Shown here: positions 22,497-34,967 of the stretch, piece after piece
Position numbering within the stretch: position 1 is the stretch's first letter
Layout: every line of letters starts with the position of its first letter
From: Cunninghamia lanceolata
Taxonomy: Eukaryota; Streptophyta; Pinopsida; Cupressales; Cupressaceae
DNA: 64,000 nt
Direction: 5' to 3'
NCBI GenBank assembly: GCA_027924645.1
Contig: BSBN01000763.1
Span: 7,068,001 to 7,132,000 of the forward strand
Translations under genes and position numbers: made by a program
The notes under the pieces: generated by a model
Told to the model about the DNA's origin: nothing
The model's input: only the letters and a program-made list of their open reading frames with translations
The model's database searches: none

Positions 22497-25400
22497 ATGT
22501 CTACCACCACTAGCAGACTAGACAAAGTTTTTGGGAAAGGCAGAGCAAGTACAGATAGAAAAATAGATTATTCTGAATTGCTTAAAACCTCAGGTTTGAC
22601 TGATGAATACCATGATATTTATGATCCTAACATGTTTGGTAAATTTACCTCAGAACTTAGATTTTCATGTGAGAATAGGGCTACCAAGAAAAAGAAAAAG
22701 AAAGTTGATAGTATCAATGCACCATGGGTAACTAGATTAGGGCGCATGATGTTACATGAGGTTTTCCCTTGCCCAGAATTTATCATGGTATGTGCCCACA
22801 ATTATGATGATAACAAAAGAGCAATTGTAAATAAGGATACCAAAGAAGAAATTTTATCCATTAATGCAGAAGAATTTGGAAAAGTGTTAGGGTTTACAAC
22901 CGAAGAATTTGGAGACATCCACATTGACCTAGAAAAGCTTGCTAGTGATTATGAAGCAGCGGATGAAAGGGGCAAAGAAGCTTTCCTAAATAAAATAGTT
23001 GAAGAAAAAACAACTTGAAAGATAACCATAAGCCTCCTTATCCTTTGAAAATTTTTAAATCACAGGCTCAGGATACTATTTCCATGCTAGCATTTTGCCT
23101 TGGATTGGATAGCAATTCAGAAGTGGATGCAAGCCTCCTTGAAATGGTATTTAATATCCATTATGGTAATGTGTACATGTCAAATATAAATTTATTGAAC
23201 ACATTGTAGAATCCATGCATAAACAATTTTTAATGATTAAAGGAGGTTCCACCAAGACATTTAGGTTCACAACCTACTTGTGCTATTTTTTTCTATTCAA
23301 ATTTAGTGGAATGATTCAGACCAACAAGCTTTAGATTCTATCCTATAGTAATGCTGAGGAAAATAAAATGGCTCCAGTATATGATTGGACCACTAAGATA
23401 AGGATGCATGATTCTTGAAGGAACTACAATAATTTTGTAGACTACTTTTTGGCTCCATTGCATCAAGCAATTATAAATAGTCCAATGCCTAGATTGCCTA
23501 TATCATGTAGAGATTTCATTCAACTAGGAAAAGAAATACAATTGGCTGATTGGTACTTATTGGAAGAATATATTGTGCTAAGATTTTATGGATCAGGAGT
23601 AGAGCCATACAAACTTCTAATACATGTGACAGAAAGGGTTTTTGCATTGGAATATGTAAGGTAGATACAGAGTACTGATGAACTACACTTTGCTAGTCAG
23701 CAAAAGAAGACCTTATTTCCTTCTTTACCTTTTTCATGTGGAGGGTTCACATTTGAGAGAAAAGCATTTAAGGTGGCAAAAGATCTTTTGAAAATTTTTA
23801 ATTTTGATAATGTCTGTCACTGGCAGTATGATCCATGTGACACCATTAAAATAATGATTGTGGCCAATAGGAATGCTGCAAGTAGAATTCAACATCAAAG
23901 TAAACCCTTGCTTGAAAACTTGAGAAACAAGGATTCCTAGGATGAGGTCAAAATAGTAATGGAGAAAACTGTTGCTGAGAAAGGTATTTCTTTTGAATAG
24001 TTGTCAGCAGAGATTATGGCATTGTACCAGGTCCAATTTACAGGAGCACCAACAGAGAATGAAATCAGGAGGTACAATATTTTTTATAGAAAAAGTGATA
24101 AACCATTTATTAGAGCAAAAATGCCAGATTCTCTAAATGAGTGTTTTAAAAAAAATATTGGACATGATAAAAAAATTATTGCATTTTGGTCTATGAGGAA
24201 GGAGCTAGGTGAACCGAGAACTAATGCAAACTATGGAGAAATCGATGAAGATGAAGAGTTTAGCAAATTGTGGAATATAGAGCATCCCAATGAATGTGAA
24301 GATGAAGAAACTGAAACTGATAGTGATGATGAAAGGGATGAACAAAGCAATTTCAACCCTAATTTAAGTCAGGGCACAAAAACATCATATACTTCAGGAG
24401 CAGTCATAGCTGAAAAGTTGGGTTATTGAGGTGGTGGTTTGGGGTCCCAAGGACAAGGCATTTGGACCCCAATAGATGTAGTCACCACTCCTAGAAAACC
24501 ATTTGATAAATGAGGCCTTGGAGCTGAATCAGCTGATAAAATACACCAAGGTCATACAAGTAGAACTGAAAGAATTGATTATATTACAAATTCAAATCCT
24601 AATCCTCATGGTTAGATGCAATTACAACTTGGACATGCCCATGGTGGATAGCCTAGTGCGACTGACACCGCCACTGGTGGAGAACTTAGTCAAAATGTGC
24701 TACAACAACAGGTCCAACAACAAATTACACACAAGAGGACACCAATACAAGATACCACACAAACACTCAGTGATCAAGGGACACAAAAGAGACAAAGGAT
24801 TATGAAAGGTCCAAGTCCAACTACCAGTTCCACTGCAAAGGAATTATTTCCAGGCACTCCCCTAGTTAGTGTGGCTATAACAAAAATTGCAAGTAGTCCT
24901 ATTCCTTCACCATTCAAGCATTCCCTTATTCCTGCGTCCCTGGGTTTTGATTACATTCAAGAGTTTAAAAAGATATCAGAATTGTATAAAAAGGAAAAGA
25001 AGCAACTGATGGAGAGTGTGTCTGCTATAACTTCCGATCCTGCAACAACCATGATATTACCCAAATTTGACACAAATACAGAAATCATGGAGTACACAAT
25101 TGTTGTTCCCACAATTCAAAATAAACCAGAGAATCAGATGGATCGATCTGAATTTCAGGTGAGCAGTTTGCAATTTGATTTTTCTGGATTAAAAAATATT
25201 GACAAAATTAATATATCAAAGAAGAACAATGAATTGGTGTACACATCATTGCTAAAGCATGATAGAGAGAAAAAAAGTTGTAGAATCAAATAGAAAAATT
25301 ACAGGCAGATTTAGCAAATGAGAAAGCAAAGAGGAAAGCAACAGATAATAAGAGCAATGAATTAGAAAAAAGAATAAAAAAATCTGTCTCTACATCAACA

Positions 25401-26331
25401 AGCAAAGAGGATAAATAAACAGAGGTGGAATTGAATGGACTGAAGCAAGAGTTAGATGAGATCAAAAACAGATATAATGAGGAAAAATCCACTTCAGAAA
25501 AATTAGGACAAAGCATTGGGAAAGCAAATGAATAGTGGGAACAAAAATTGGAGAAAGAGGCCAAAAAATGAAACATTGGCCGCAGAGCTTATGGAAGCAA
25601 AAAATGAAATAAAATCTTGTCAAAAAAAGTTAACTGAATTTTGTAGACAAACAATTAGGCACATGAAACAAAAGATCTGGGAAGAAATAATGCAGAGGTT
25701 TGATCATTTGTGTGAATTCTTTCAATTCATTGATGCCATGAGACTACATCTTGACAAGCTGAGCAAATATTTAATGGACAACACAATTGTGCAACTGCAG
25801 GCATAAGAGAAATATGCAAATCAAGTTCTAGAAACGGTCTACAAAACCAGTGACAATGAATTGATTTCAAAAGGCATTACTAATCAGATTGAAGTCGCAA
25901 TGAAGGTGACATCTATCTTTAAAAAGTGTTCAAGAATGCGTGAAACAACAAAATTTGTGATTGAGGCTGCAACAAAGATTAAGGAGGATGAAAAGGTAAG
26001 GAACTTGACAAAGCTTGGTTTGCCATAGGGTTTTGACACAAATGACCGATTCATTGGAAAGGATAATTTTAGAAAGAAGATGGAGGATGCAAGGAAGATT
26101 GATTTGGACCAGTTTCCTCGGAACCCAGATGAGGTGAACTTTTTGGATTTCATCAAACAATTGATATTATTGAATGTATCTTTGGCTGAAACATTCAAGT
26201 CAGACCCAGGATCCAAATTGAAATTCAATCATACATTGTTAACAAAAATTCAAGTCAGACAACATCAGCTAGAAGAAATGACAATTCCATCACCTGAACA
26301 ATGGAATTTGCTAAAAAAGCTATTAGAATGA
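22497..26331 (+). pseudogene. ~1280-codon decayed frame, ORF2 superfamily lineage B
   Basis: Starts at ATG 22497 (MSTTTSRLDKVFGKGRAS) after a plausible leader. The first 174 codons are open. A shift in the A-run near 23005 and another between about 23210 and 23400 follow; from there one frame continues to TGA 26329, interrupted by about a dozen stops (TAG at 23662, 23938 and 23998 among them). The N-terminal part contains SINAEEFGKVLGFTTEEFG, placed like LTKGYIATVFNL of lineage A and ITKEAIRAVTGL of ORF2, and a later block YIVLRFYGSGVEPYKLLIHV matching lineage A's RVYG..TAPHILPKYVP. An acidic linker (24230-24350), a Lys/Glu-rich coiled-coil-like region (25280-25600) and a helical end follow. 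A basic KKKKKK stretch near 22690 could be a nuclear signal. Function is unknown and the copy is dead. Confidence 0.6.
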
Positions 26332-26901
26332 TTTGATATTGATATTATGAGTTTCCAAGTTCCAAGTCAGCTCTATGTAGAGTTGTCTTTGAGCGAGATT
26401 TTACATTGCGTCTATGTACTTCATTTGAAAATCAATAGAAAATTCAAATTAAGTATAAATAAGATATTATATGGACATCTATGTTGGATATTTAATTATC
26501 TGTATTATTTATTTTATCAATTGAAAATAAACTCTGGTTTCAACTATTAAATACACATTCAACGATTGTTGATGTTCATTGTTCTATATCCTACTATTGT
26601 TAATATGTTAAGCTAATTTTATTTACCATATCAAATCAAAAACCAAAATTTTACTTTACTACAAATTTTATGTTTTATGCACAAATCAACTTTAGCAAAG
26701 AAATATTAAGCATTGAGTTGAATGATGAATCACTGAGTACATGTAAAACTTATTAATATGACACAATTAAAATATGAAATAATTAATAATATGTTAATAT
26801 ATTCAATTTGATTCACAATTTCAAGGAATACAATATAAAATATCATCAACAACAATTTTGGAATATAATTCATGAAATGTAGTATAAATACCTAAAAACT
26901 A
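26332..26901. other. AT-rich spacer
   Basis: No gene. I looked for hAT terminal inverted repeats beside the adjoining transposase gene and could not define any. Confidence 0.4.
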
Positions 26902-29900
26902 CTAATTCACTTCCATTTCCCAAATCAAGTCAGGGTCCTCAAACTGACGTTCAGATAAAGAAAAAGAGTTATCTTGATTTCGAGTCTCGTCTTCATTTTC
27001 TTCGTCTTGATTATGAGTCCCAAAGTCAAATTCATTAGTCATTATGTCACTGTCATTTGTCCCACCACTACCAGCATTTGAACTTGAAGTGTTGCACAAC
27101 CCTCTTCTTTCACATATGGACTTCTAGATTGTAAGTGCCCTTTCATAAGGAAAATTTTTGACATTATACGCACTTCCTAACACCCTCAAGCAATTTTCCA
27201 AATTCTTGTCTAGTTTGTTTCTTATCTTTGATTTCAAAAACCCCATTGCACTGAAAACTCTCTCATCTTCCATCGAACCCAATATCATTATTTGACATAA
27301 ATCAACAAGTTTGAAATATTCTGATATCGAATCACGTAATATTTCACTTTGACCCAAGTTTTTCCAGGACTTTGTTATTGATCCCACTTCGAAGGGATTC
27401 TCCATGGTATTAAACTAGATACTTCTTGCAAACTGACTACATTGTCCTTTAAGCTTATTTCCATCTATAATTCCTTCTATTTTCTGTCCATTGCATTCTA
27501 CAATTTTTGAAAAGTATGCGGTCAAGGTAGTTACTTTTTGATGAAAAAAGATTGGGCTATCTCGGTGGCCTTGAACCCAAAATTGAGGATACACAATAGA
27601 CATGGCATCAAGTATTTCATCTCGAGGGAATCAATTATAAATCTCTGTTGAAAGATTGCTTGCAATTTCCTTCAAATTACTACTAATAGATTCAACAATG
27701 CCATCAAAATCATCCTTTCTAACAGGTACTTCTCTGATAGAGCGCCTGACTGTCTTACAATGGTGCATTGGTATCTCAAATCCACGTACAAAGACACATA
27801 ACTCCCTGCTTGCATTAAACTATAAATAATTTTCAGGATGATTCAAATCTGTAATTATTTGCCACCTATAAAAATTTGGGCTTTGAGTTGTTAGATCTAG
27901 ATATAGATTATCGAGGGCCATGCATGTCATTCTACGTAGTTTGGTATACTCATAGATATACATAGTTCTGTCTTGGGCTTTCTTCACAAGATTGTTCATT
28001 TCATCAAGCATGGGGAGAAGACTAGCTAAAGTTAAGAGTGTCTCTATATCGCTTAACCTATGTAAGAGGTCAGGAGCTTTGTCTACTATGTTGCGATGCT
28101 CGTACATTGTTCCAATCAAGGATGGATATTCTGAAAGAACTCGTTGTGCTGGTCCATGCAAGGAGATCCATCTGGTATCAACATCCTTAAGAAGCTTGTT
28201 TCCTACTGTTATTCCCTCAGCAAAATTTTGAAATTCCACAAAACGTTTGGGACTTCGGTAAAAGTATGCGTGGAGCTCACGGACTAGATTTTCAACTTTT
28301 GATACTGTAGGAAACTTGCTTACAATTTTAAATGCTAAATTCATTTTGTGGGCCATGCAGTGAATGGCAAGCATGTATGGTGCACAAGTAGTTTGTAATT
28401 TTGTGCAAAGACCAGTCCTCTAACCTTGCATTACTACAACTCCATCAGCTCCTACACACACCAACTTTTTGGCAATTGTCAAGTCATCCATACCTACAAT
28501 TTCATTCAAAGACTTCTTAACTAGTTCAAATAGATTTTGTGATGTTGAACTATCCTTCATTTTATGAACATAGAGTAGATGAGCTCGGTGGACATGTTCT
28601 TTTACATTATACACATGCATACAGACCCAAGAAGTATTATCTACCACAGTAACTTCATCTAAAGATAATGCAATGAAGTTTGACTCTTTTACATTCTCTT
28701 TTAAATCTTGGTTTTCCACCGCTGCGAGATAGTTTTCCCATTCCCATCCAGCGTTTATTGACCAATGTGTGCTAGGATAGTGAGGAACACTAAAAAAAGA
28801 TAATAAATTACTATACTCTGGGTAGTCTATCATAGGACACCTTATGGACAAAATATGAAAAACAACACTCATCTAAACAATTTTTGTCAGTTGTGCTCCT
28901 TCCATTGCTTTTCTGAATTGAGCCTTGATTGTACCTCTACTTGCAACAAGCTTTGTCATTCTTTTCTTATGCTTATCATATTTTGTGGCATACTTCACAT
29001 GAAGACATTCTTCCTTTGATTTCCATCTTACTACTGATGTTTCCTTTCCGTCTATGATTTGTTTTTCATTAACTTTACCTATATGCTTTTCTATAGTGTC
29101 AAGCTTTAGTTGTAATTTCTTGTCTCTTTTACATTTCCAACTACAAATCACACACTTGCATTCTATTGGTTGTTCATCTTTGTTTTCTTTCTCCACTGGT
29201 TCAATGAATGGGTACTTTGACACCTAATCAAGCTAAAAACTCCTTAACATTTCCCACTCGCGCCCCAGTTTTGAATCTTTTGATTTGCCTTCTGAATATT
29301 TTGATTTTCCTTTTGAATCTTTTGACTTGCCTTTTCTTTGATTCTTGCCAACATCATCTACAGCGCCAACATTTTCTTTTTCATCCAAGTCGATTATCTC
29401 AATCTGGCTAACCGAGGCATCCCTTGGAACATCTTCTGCGGTATTGCCATCCTCTTTTTGGCTAACTACGGTATCCCTTGGAACATCTTCTACGGTATTG
29501 TCATCCTCAGTCTGGCTAACCGGGGTATCCCTTGGAACATCTTCTGCGGTATTGCCATCCTCATTCTGGCTAACCAGGGTATCCCTTGGAACATCTTCTA
29601 CGGTATTTCCATGCTCGTTCTGGCTAACCAGGCTACCCCTTGGAATATCTTCTGCAGTATTGCCATCCTCATTTGACTCAATGGCAATCCCACCTTTTGG
29701 TGGTGGTGAGGTATTGCAAATGGCTTCTTCATCATTATTTGGTGCAAGAGTTGATGGTGTAGCTCCATCTTGATTTTATGGATCAGAAACATTGCCAGTT
29801 CCAAAGTAAGACTGTATACTAACTCCACCTTTTCAGTGTTTTGATGGCCTCATAGTCCCTTCACCACCCTGAGGAGTCTTACCCTTGTCGCACTTGTGGC

Positions 29901-29907
29901 TCGACAT
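26902..29907 (-). pseudogene. hAT-type transposase gene, decayed by in-frame stops
   Basis: From ATG 29907 to TAG 26904 the frame is exactly 1002 codons with no frameshift, broken by ten stops (first bases 29835, 29778, 29235, 29226, 28875, 28422, 27822, 27633, 27417, 27126; seven are TAG). hAT enzymes cut and paste DNA with an RNase-H-like core. Seen in order: a short N-terminus with GGVSIQSYF, a five-fold 20-residue repeat, a Lys/Ser-rich stretch, a Cys/His cluster (CKCVICSWKC...H) like TTF/BED fingers, the core blocks IALSLDEVTVVDNTSWVCMH, LVCVGADGVVVMQG and HCMAHKMNLA, and the C-terminal dimerisation block EDERVFSAMGFLKSKIRNKL. This is the TTF-finger/HAT-dimerisation branch. An acidic tail follows. 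Domesticated relatives exist in eukaryotes, but this copy is broken. Terminal inverted repeats were not found. Confidence 0.85.
29385..29680 (-). repeat. Five 60-bp in-frame repeats in the hAT gene
   Basis: On the minus strand each 60-bp unit encodes 20 residues of the form SQNEDGNTAEDVPRDTLV. Five units lie head to tail, differing by a few bases. The unit is acidic and likely disordered, and its length keeps the frame of the transposase. Confidence 0.9.
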
Positions 29908-30270
29908 CTTGATCTAATCTCCCACTTCGAATAAAAGATGGAAAAAATGTCTTCTTATTTAAGGACATACTTATAGAATATAGATCCCATTTCCTACTAA
30001 ATATCTTGTTTAAGATTGAATCAAGAATGGAAGAGGGATAAAGAAATCTTAAAACACTAATACTATAAAGAAATGATCACTCACCTTTAAGTTTAGGTTT
30101 TCACTGACTTGCTATTTGCTAATGCAAGAATGCCTATGTTGTAAGTTTGTAACTTTTCCTACAATCAACTTCAAGGTGCCAACTCCAACTTCTGAAATCT
30201 GAATCGAGACCTCACAAGTTTAGAACTGAACAAAATGTGTAAGAATAAATCAGAGTTTCGAGTGTATTTA
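29908..30270. other. 5' flank of the hAT gene
   Basis: No gene. Its promoter and the element's right end should lie here or in the following array, but I see no clear TATA box or inverted terminus. Confidence 0.35.
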
Positions 30271-30279
30271 TATCAATCC

Positions 30280-30865
30280 ATATTTGGTGAATTCCATAGG
30301 AGTTCTATATGGTATATCAAAAAGATTTGGCGAATCCCGCATGATTCTATAAGGAATACATTTAAGTGTTGGTGAATCAAACCTCGACGGACTACATACA
30401 TTGAAATTTCCAAGGCGAACATGGCCCTAAGATTAGCACAGAGGTGTCATGGAAATTAGCGAAATGGCCCCTCATAATCAACTACTTGTAAATTTTAATT
30501 GGTGAAATGGGTCCTCACGTGCAATGACCATGTAATGGGGTTGGCGAAATGGGTCCTCATGTGCAATGACCATTTAATGGAGTTGGCGAAATGTGTCCTG
30601 ATACACAATGTTGTTTTAATAGTATTGGTGAATATATAGGTGATTTAGTACTTGCTTCCGAAATTCCAGGCAAAAATATTAGTCGACCCATTTGAAACGC
30701 GTAGTTTGTTATGGCAAAAATCTTACTTCATTGATTCTCATAAAATAAATCGATGGCGAATGTATATGGATTTGATCGATAATACGTAAAAATTGGGCGA
30801 TTTGACCACCCTGTTGGATGCGATTTATTCGCCAATTTTGACTTGGCCGATCTGCGATATTCACC
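30280..30865 (+). repeat. Array of TTGGCGAA-centred units, with 42-bp tandem core
   Basis: GGCGAA or GGTGAA recurs about every 40-60 bp. The regular centre (30497-30622) has three 42-bp units of TTGGCGAAATGGGTCCTCATGTGCAATGACCAT with starts at 30501, 30543 and 30585. The motif reappears in the minisatellite at 7.8-8.2 kb and at 55010. No frame of note. Confidence 0.75.
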
Positions 30866-30869
30866 ACTA

Positions 30870-31803
30870 AAAAAATATCTGGCTCTCTTGTATATGTATA
30901 TATAAAGTTAATTGGATTCACTTATAGGAACACAAAGACGATATTATCTTATGGTGCATATACAAGAATACATTTTATATGCACGTTGGAGGTCTTGTAG
31001 GTTCATTCGCAACTAGTTGTGACATGAGTCTAATGATAATCTTAGGGATCCATAGAACCTTGGGTATGGATATTAAGACTTTGTGTCTAATTTCTCATTT
31101 CTCTTTAACTATCTCATATTGACTACCTCAGGGGAAACCCCCCTTGGCCAAGTATTGCCTAAAAAAAAAGGGGAGATTAACCACTATGATGAATTGGTCC
31201 ATAGCTGTCCACAATCTATTGATGAGTTTTATCCTTGTCCTCTTGATGATATGTTTCCCTAGACTTAAGGATTGGTCTTCACTTTAAGAATGTGGAACTA
31301 TAGATTTGAGAGCCAACACATGATGTTCATCCAATATTTCTTGTTGTCTTTACAATGCATTCTCTATCAGTTTTTGATCATTTCTAAAGTTAGCATTGCT
31401 GAAGATTTGTTTCCCATCTAAGGATCTATAGGAAGGTATGATGAAGGTTCACAAATCTTGAGTCTTAAATTCCTATATTCAAACCTTGCATGAGTGGGAA
31501 TATAAATAGAGATGAATTTTATATACACCATGATATTGCTCAAAAACAATATGTAGTGTGTATGCTCTAATACCACTAATTTGGGGCCCCCAAAAAAACT
31601 TAATGGAAAACCTCACTTTAACATATTTAAATAGGGCTATCTTAAAAAGTGAATTATGGATGATAGACGTTAAAGATATGTAAAGTGTAAATGAACAAGA
31701 AAATAAAAGAAGACAATTGACAATAGATGTAGAATTATAATAGAAAAGATGTATTATGCTAAGTTTTATACAACATCCATGAGAACATATGTGTAATGTC
31801 TTT
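30870..31803. other. Intergenic DNA left of the nested LTR elements
   Basis: No gene or repeat boundary recognised. The 115-codon minus-strand frame at 31479-31826 has AT-driven composition and runs into the LTR, so I do not call it. Confidence 0.45.
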
Positions 31804-31808
31804 ATTAC

Positions 31809-33304
31809 TGTTGGAAACATGGTCAAGAGACATTGCTAATATGTTGGAGACTTAATGTTGTCATTGATGGTAACAATTAGACATGATTTGTAATAGTTCC
31901 TGAGAAATAGTTGTGTAGCTTTTTGGTCCAGAAAGACTAACTTAGCCAAAATTGACTACATGTTGGTAGCTTACCAAGATAGTGATAGTGATTTAGTTGA
32001 TACTCCTCCATAGATGAAGATCCTTCTATGCGGTTCTGGTATGTTATACTTAGATGTTATACAATTTTGAATCCTAAGTTTCATGTCTTGACAATATTCA
32101 GAAGTCATATTGCAAATTGCCTAAGTCTGGTAAGCAGAGTGGAGTGAGGAACAGTGTAGAACACTTGAGTAATTCACTCTGCATTCCTCCACTATTGATT
32201 ATTTTGATATGTGATTTGAAGGTGTTGTAAACACATATGATAACTATCTAATTCTAGATTTACAGTATCTGAAGTCCACCGGAAGATCATCTACAAGCTT
32301 CCAAGTTTCGACAGTGTTTAACTAAGACAGAGGTAACAATTTTGAGATCCACATATCACCACACAAGAATGTTATGTCCTGCAGTTATGAAGGTATCATT
32401 GGTAATCTCTAATGAATGTTTGATGTGAATTTTGAAGTTTCATGTGGTCTGTACTAGAAGTTATGATATGACAGACAATAAGGTTTAAGTGTGTATTTTC
32501 AGATAAGGCTGACACACAGTTGGATTGATGTGTGGTAAGGAGATAGTGTTTACATCATTATTCTAAGTGGTTCGATAATAGGTCCATACCTATATGAAGA
32601 TCCTTGAAGGTCTTTATTGGTCTGCATAATTTCATGTAAAGAATTCAAGCCGACGGAGTATGAGCTTTTTGTGTACATGCTTAATCACTGGAAAGCTGAC
32701 CAAATTTTGAGTTAGATCTTGTTGTGGATATTAATACCTAATGGATTTCAGTGTGATGAGGTGTGGTAGTTGTAAATGAATGATCCTACTTCAAATTTGT
32801 AATGCAAAAAATATAGTAAGAGTGCAGAAGGCAGAAGAACAGAATATATGTAAGGCAGAGCAGAAAAGTGAGGCAGTTTTAATGAAGACTTTTGAATCTG
32901 TATACTGATCTATCAATGGAACTGTAATCCAACATTTTGTAGATGCATCTATAGCAGTTCAATCTTGGCAATGAGCCATTCTCTCTTCTCTTCTTTTCTT
33001 TCATGGAAGTGAGCCTTATGCAGTGAGCACTTCTTTGGATAGTGAGTCCTTGGGCAGTGAGCCTTCATGTAATTCGGTTTTGATATCATAATATATTATG
33101 AGCTAACACACACCATAGTTTTTCCCTTTTTGGGTTTTCCACATAAAAATCCTGGTGTCTATGTGTTATGACTTTGTGGCCACTTTTCTCATGTTTATTT
33201 TGCTTTCATGTTATTGAATTTGGTAAATGGATTAATGAATATGTGAAAGAAAGGTTTTATAGAATACAGATTCAGCCCCCTCTCAGTATTCCTTATGTTT
33301 AACA
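31809..33304 (+). repeat. 5' LTR of the old element
   Basis: 1496 bp, starting TGTTGG and ending ACA just before the primer site. It carries the unoccupied form of the young element's target, CAGAGGTAACAATTTTGAG near 32328-32346, which confirms where the insertion occurred. Near its end are GCAGTGAGC-type repeats, TTGGGTTTTCCAC and a C/T-rich terminus. Confidence 0.9.
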
Positions 33305-33306
33305 AT

Positions 33307-33318
33307 TGGTATTAGAGC
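33307..33318 (+). other. Primer-binding site
   Basis: TGGTATTAGAGC, one base from the consensus TGGTATCAGAGC complementary to the 3' end of plant initiator tRNA-Met. It lies two bases after the LTR. Confidence 0.9.
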
Positions 33319-33345
33319 AAGGTTCCTTGGAAGAAGTTTAACAAC

Positions 33346-34507
33346 TTGAGGATGATCTGGGAAAGTGAACACATGGCATCTAGAAGATATCCTACTTCTC
33401 CAGAAGTAATTCTAGGTAGTGTCACATTTGATGGTTGCACATATGTCAAAAATGAAGAACTAAAAACTACTCTTGAAGATCTTGATAAGTATGAAGCTGA
33501 TATCATGGATTTGAAGGAGAATATCAAGATAGTTGATGATTGCATCCTGAAGCTAAGAGAGAAAGTTAAGAGATCAAAGGACAGGAGCAGAGAGCTAAGT
33601 GAACATTTGAAAGTAGCAAATAAAACCCTAAATGACTTGTCAATGTTGATTGAAGAGAAAGAAAAGGCTGAGGAGCATTTAAATCAAGTTTTGAAAGACA
33701 AGTGAAAATTGGCAAAAGATGTTCTTTTGAATTTGACCTAGAAGTTGCTAATAGCTATAAAGAAAAGTTCAAACTAAGTTTTGCAAAGCTTGATGAGTTG
33801 ATTGAAAATCAGAAAGGTCCAAATGATGAGCAAGGCTTGGGTTTTGAAAGAGGAGAAAGTTCTAAGTCAGGACAAGCTAACACTGAGATGAAGAGAGTCA
33901 ATGGCAATTAGGTCTAGAATCAGAGAAACAGACCTAGAAGACCTCTAGTTAGACAACCAAATGCTCAAAGGTACCCATATTTCAATGGCTATTGTTTTAA
34001 TTGCAGTAAGTTTGGTCATAAGGCTACTCGATGTAGGACTAGAAGTCAAAATGTTCCATCATTCTCTGGTCAATGTTTCAATTGCAAAAAAATTGGTCAT
34101 AGATCAAATGAATGCAGAAGTCTGGTAAGGAATGGTTTTAACAATATAAGGAACACTCAATCTTTCATTAGAAAGTGTTTTGCATGTAATAGATTTGGGC
34201 ATATGGCTAACCAATGTAGATCAAGAATGAATCTAATTAATGGAAGGAATCAAGGATGGAGGAAAGTGGTATGCTACAATTGCAATAGACTTGGACATGT
34301 TGCAAAATTCTGCAGAAGCAAGAATGAGAAAACAAACTATCTGTAGAGAAGGGGAAAATATGGCAGAGGGAAGACAAAGGAAAGATCAAGGTTGATCCAG
34401 TAGAAATCAAGAAGGAAATGAGCAAAGTCTGGATCAAGAAGGATGTAAAAGAGGTCAAGGATGAATCTGCACCAGCCTCTGGTGCAGATACTTCCTCTGG
34501 GAAGTAA
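33346..34507 (+). pseudogene. ORF1 (coiled coil plus CCHC knuckles), old copy
   Basis: A degenerate version of the intact ORF1 at 40187. The first 119 codons (33346-33705) form a charged coiled coil; a frameshift follows, then GLGFERGESSKSG and four knuckles of the CX2CX4HX4C type in decayed frames (near 33985-34320), with stops at 33909 and 34344. The tail SGADTSSGK ends at 34505-34507. The N-terminus has about 35 residues not present in the young copy. CCHC knuckles bind nucleic acid, and this is the likely Gag of the family. It can no longer make a full protein. Confidence 0.8.
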
Positions 34508-34967
34508 ATTAGGAGCTTTGGCTCAGGGGGATATTTTAATGAATATTTTGATCCCCTGGCCAAATAGTGTGTGCTGAGATCCAGCACTAAGGTATGAGTT
34601 AAAGCAGTATTGGTTAAATTATTTAGAGAATAAATCGACAGAAAAAGACCTAATGTGGCACATTATGAAGTAATCTTAACCGACTATGTCTAACAGTGAA
34701 GTGGTTGACAACTTTTTTGAGAACATTTATGATGACTAGATTTTTGCATAACAAGGGTTAAGAAGGGGTGCATTCAAAAGACTAATCACTTTGCATTCAA
34801 GCTATCAAGTGTCCAAGGAGAACTAAAGCAAAATTCTAAGTGACTTCAATGATTTCCAATGATTCAAAGCAACTTAGAGTGATTTCAAGTGAAGAAAACC
34901 CTAATTTGACAAAAGAGGTATTTACAATTTGAAACCCTACTGTGAACTTGTTTGAATTCTTGTAGAA
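34508..34967 (+). other. Inter-ORF region of the old element
   Basis: GGCTCAGGGGGA (34520-34531) directly follows ORF1, as in the young copy (41379-41390): a conserved internal polypurine tract. No other gene is present; the minus-strand frame at 34237-34587 is a shadow. Confidence 0.6.

Noticed and set aside
29338..29773. Plus-strand ORFs of 112 and 142 codons with repeats
   Set aside because: They are the reverse strand of the 60-bp repeats inside the hAT gene, which reads sensibly on the minus strand.
16831..29907. Reassigned TAG codon or stop read-through
   Set aside because: So many in-frame TAGs in preserved frames invite this idea, but premature TGA and TAA also occur and plant nuclear genes use the standard code. 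Decay by deamination explains all of them.
16831..29907. U-to-C RNA editing restoring stops
   Set aside because: Such editing is known in organelles of some land plants, but this is nuclear repeat DNA with transposase and LTR elements, and nothing indicates editing.
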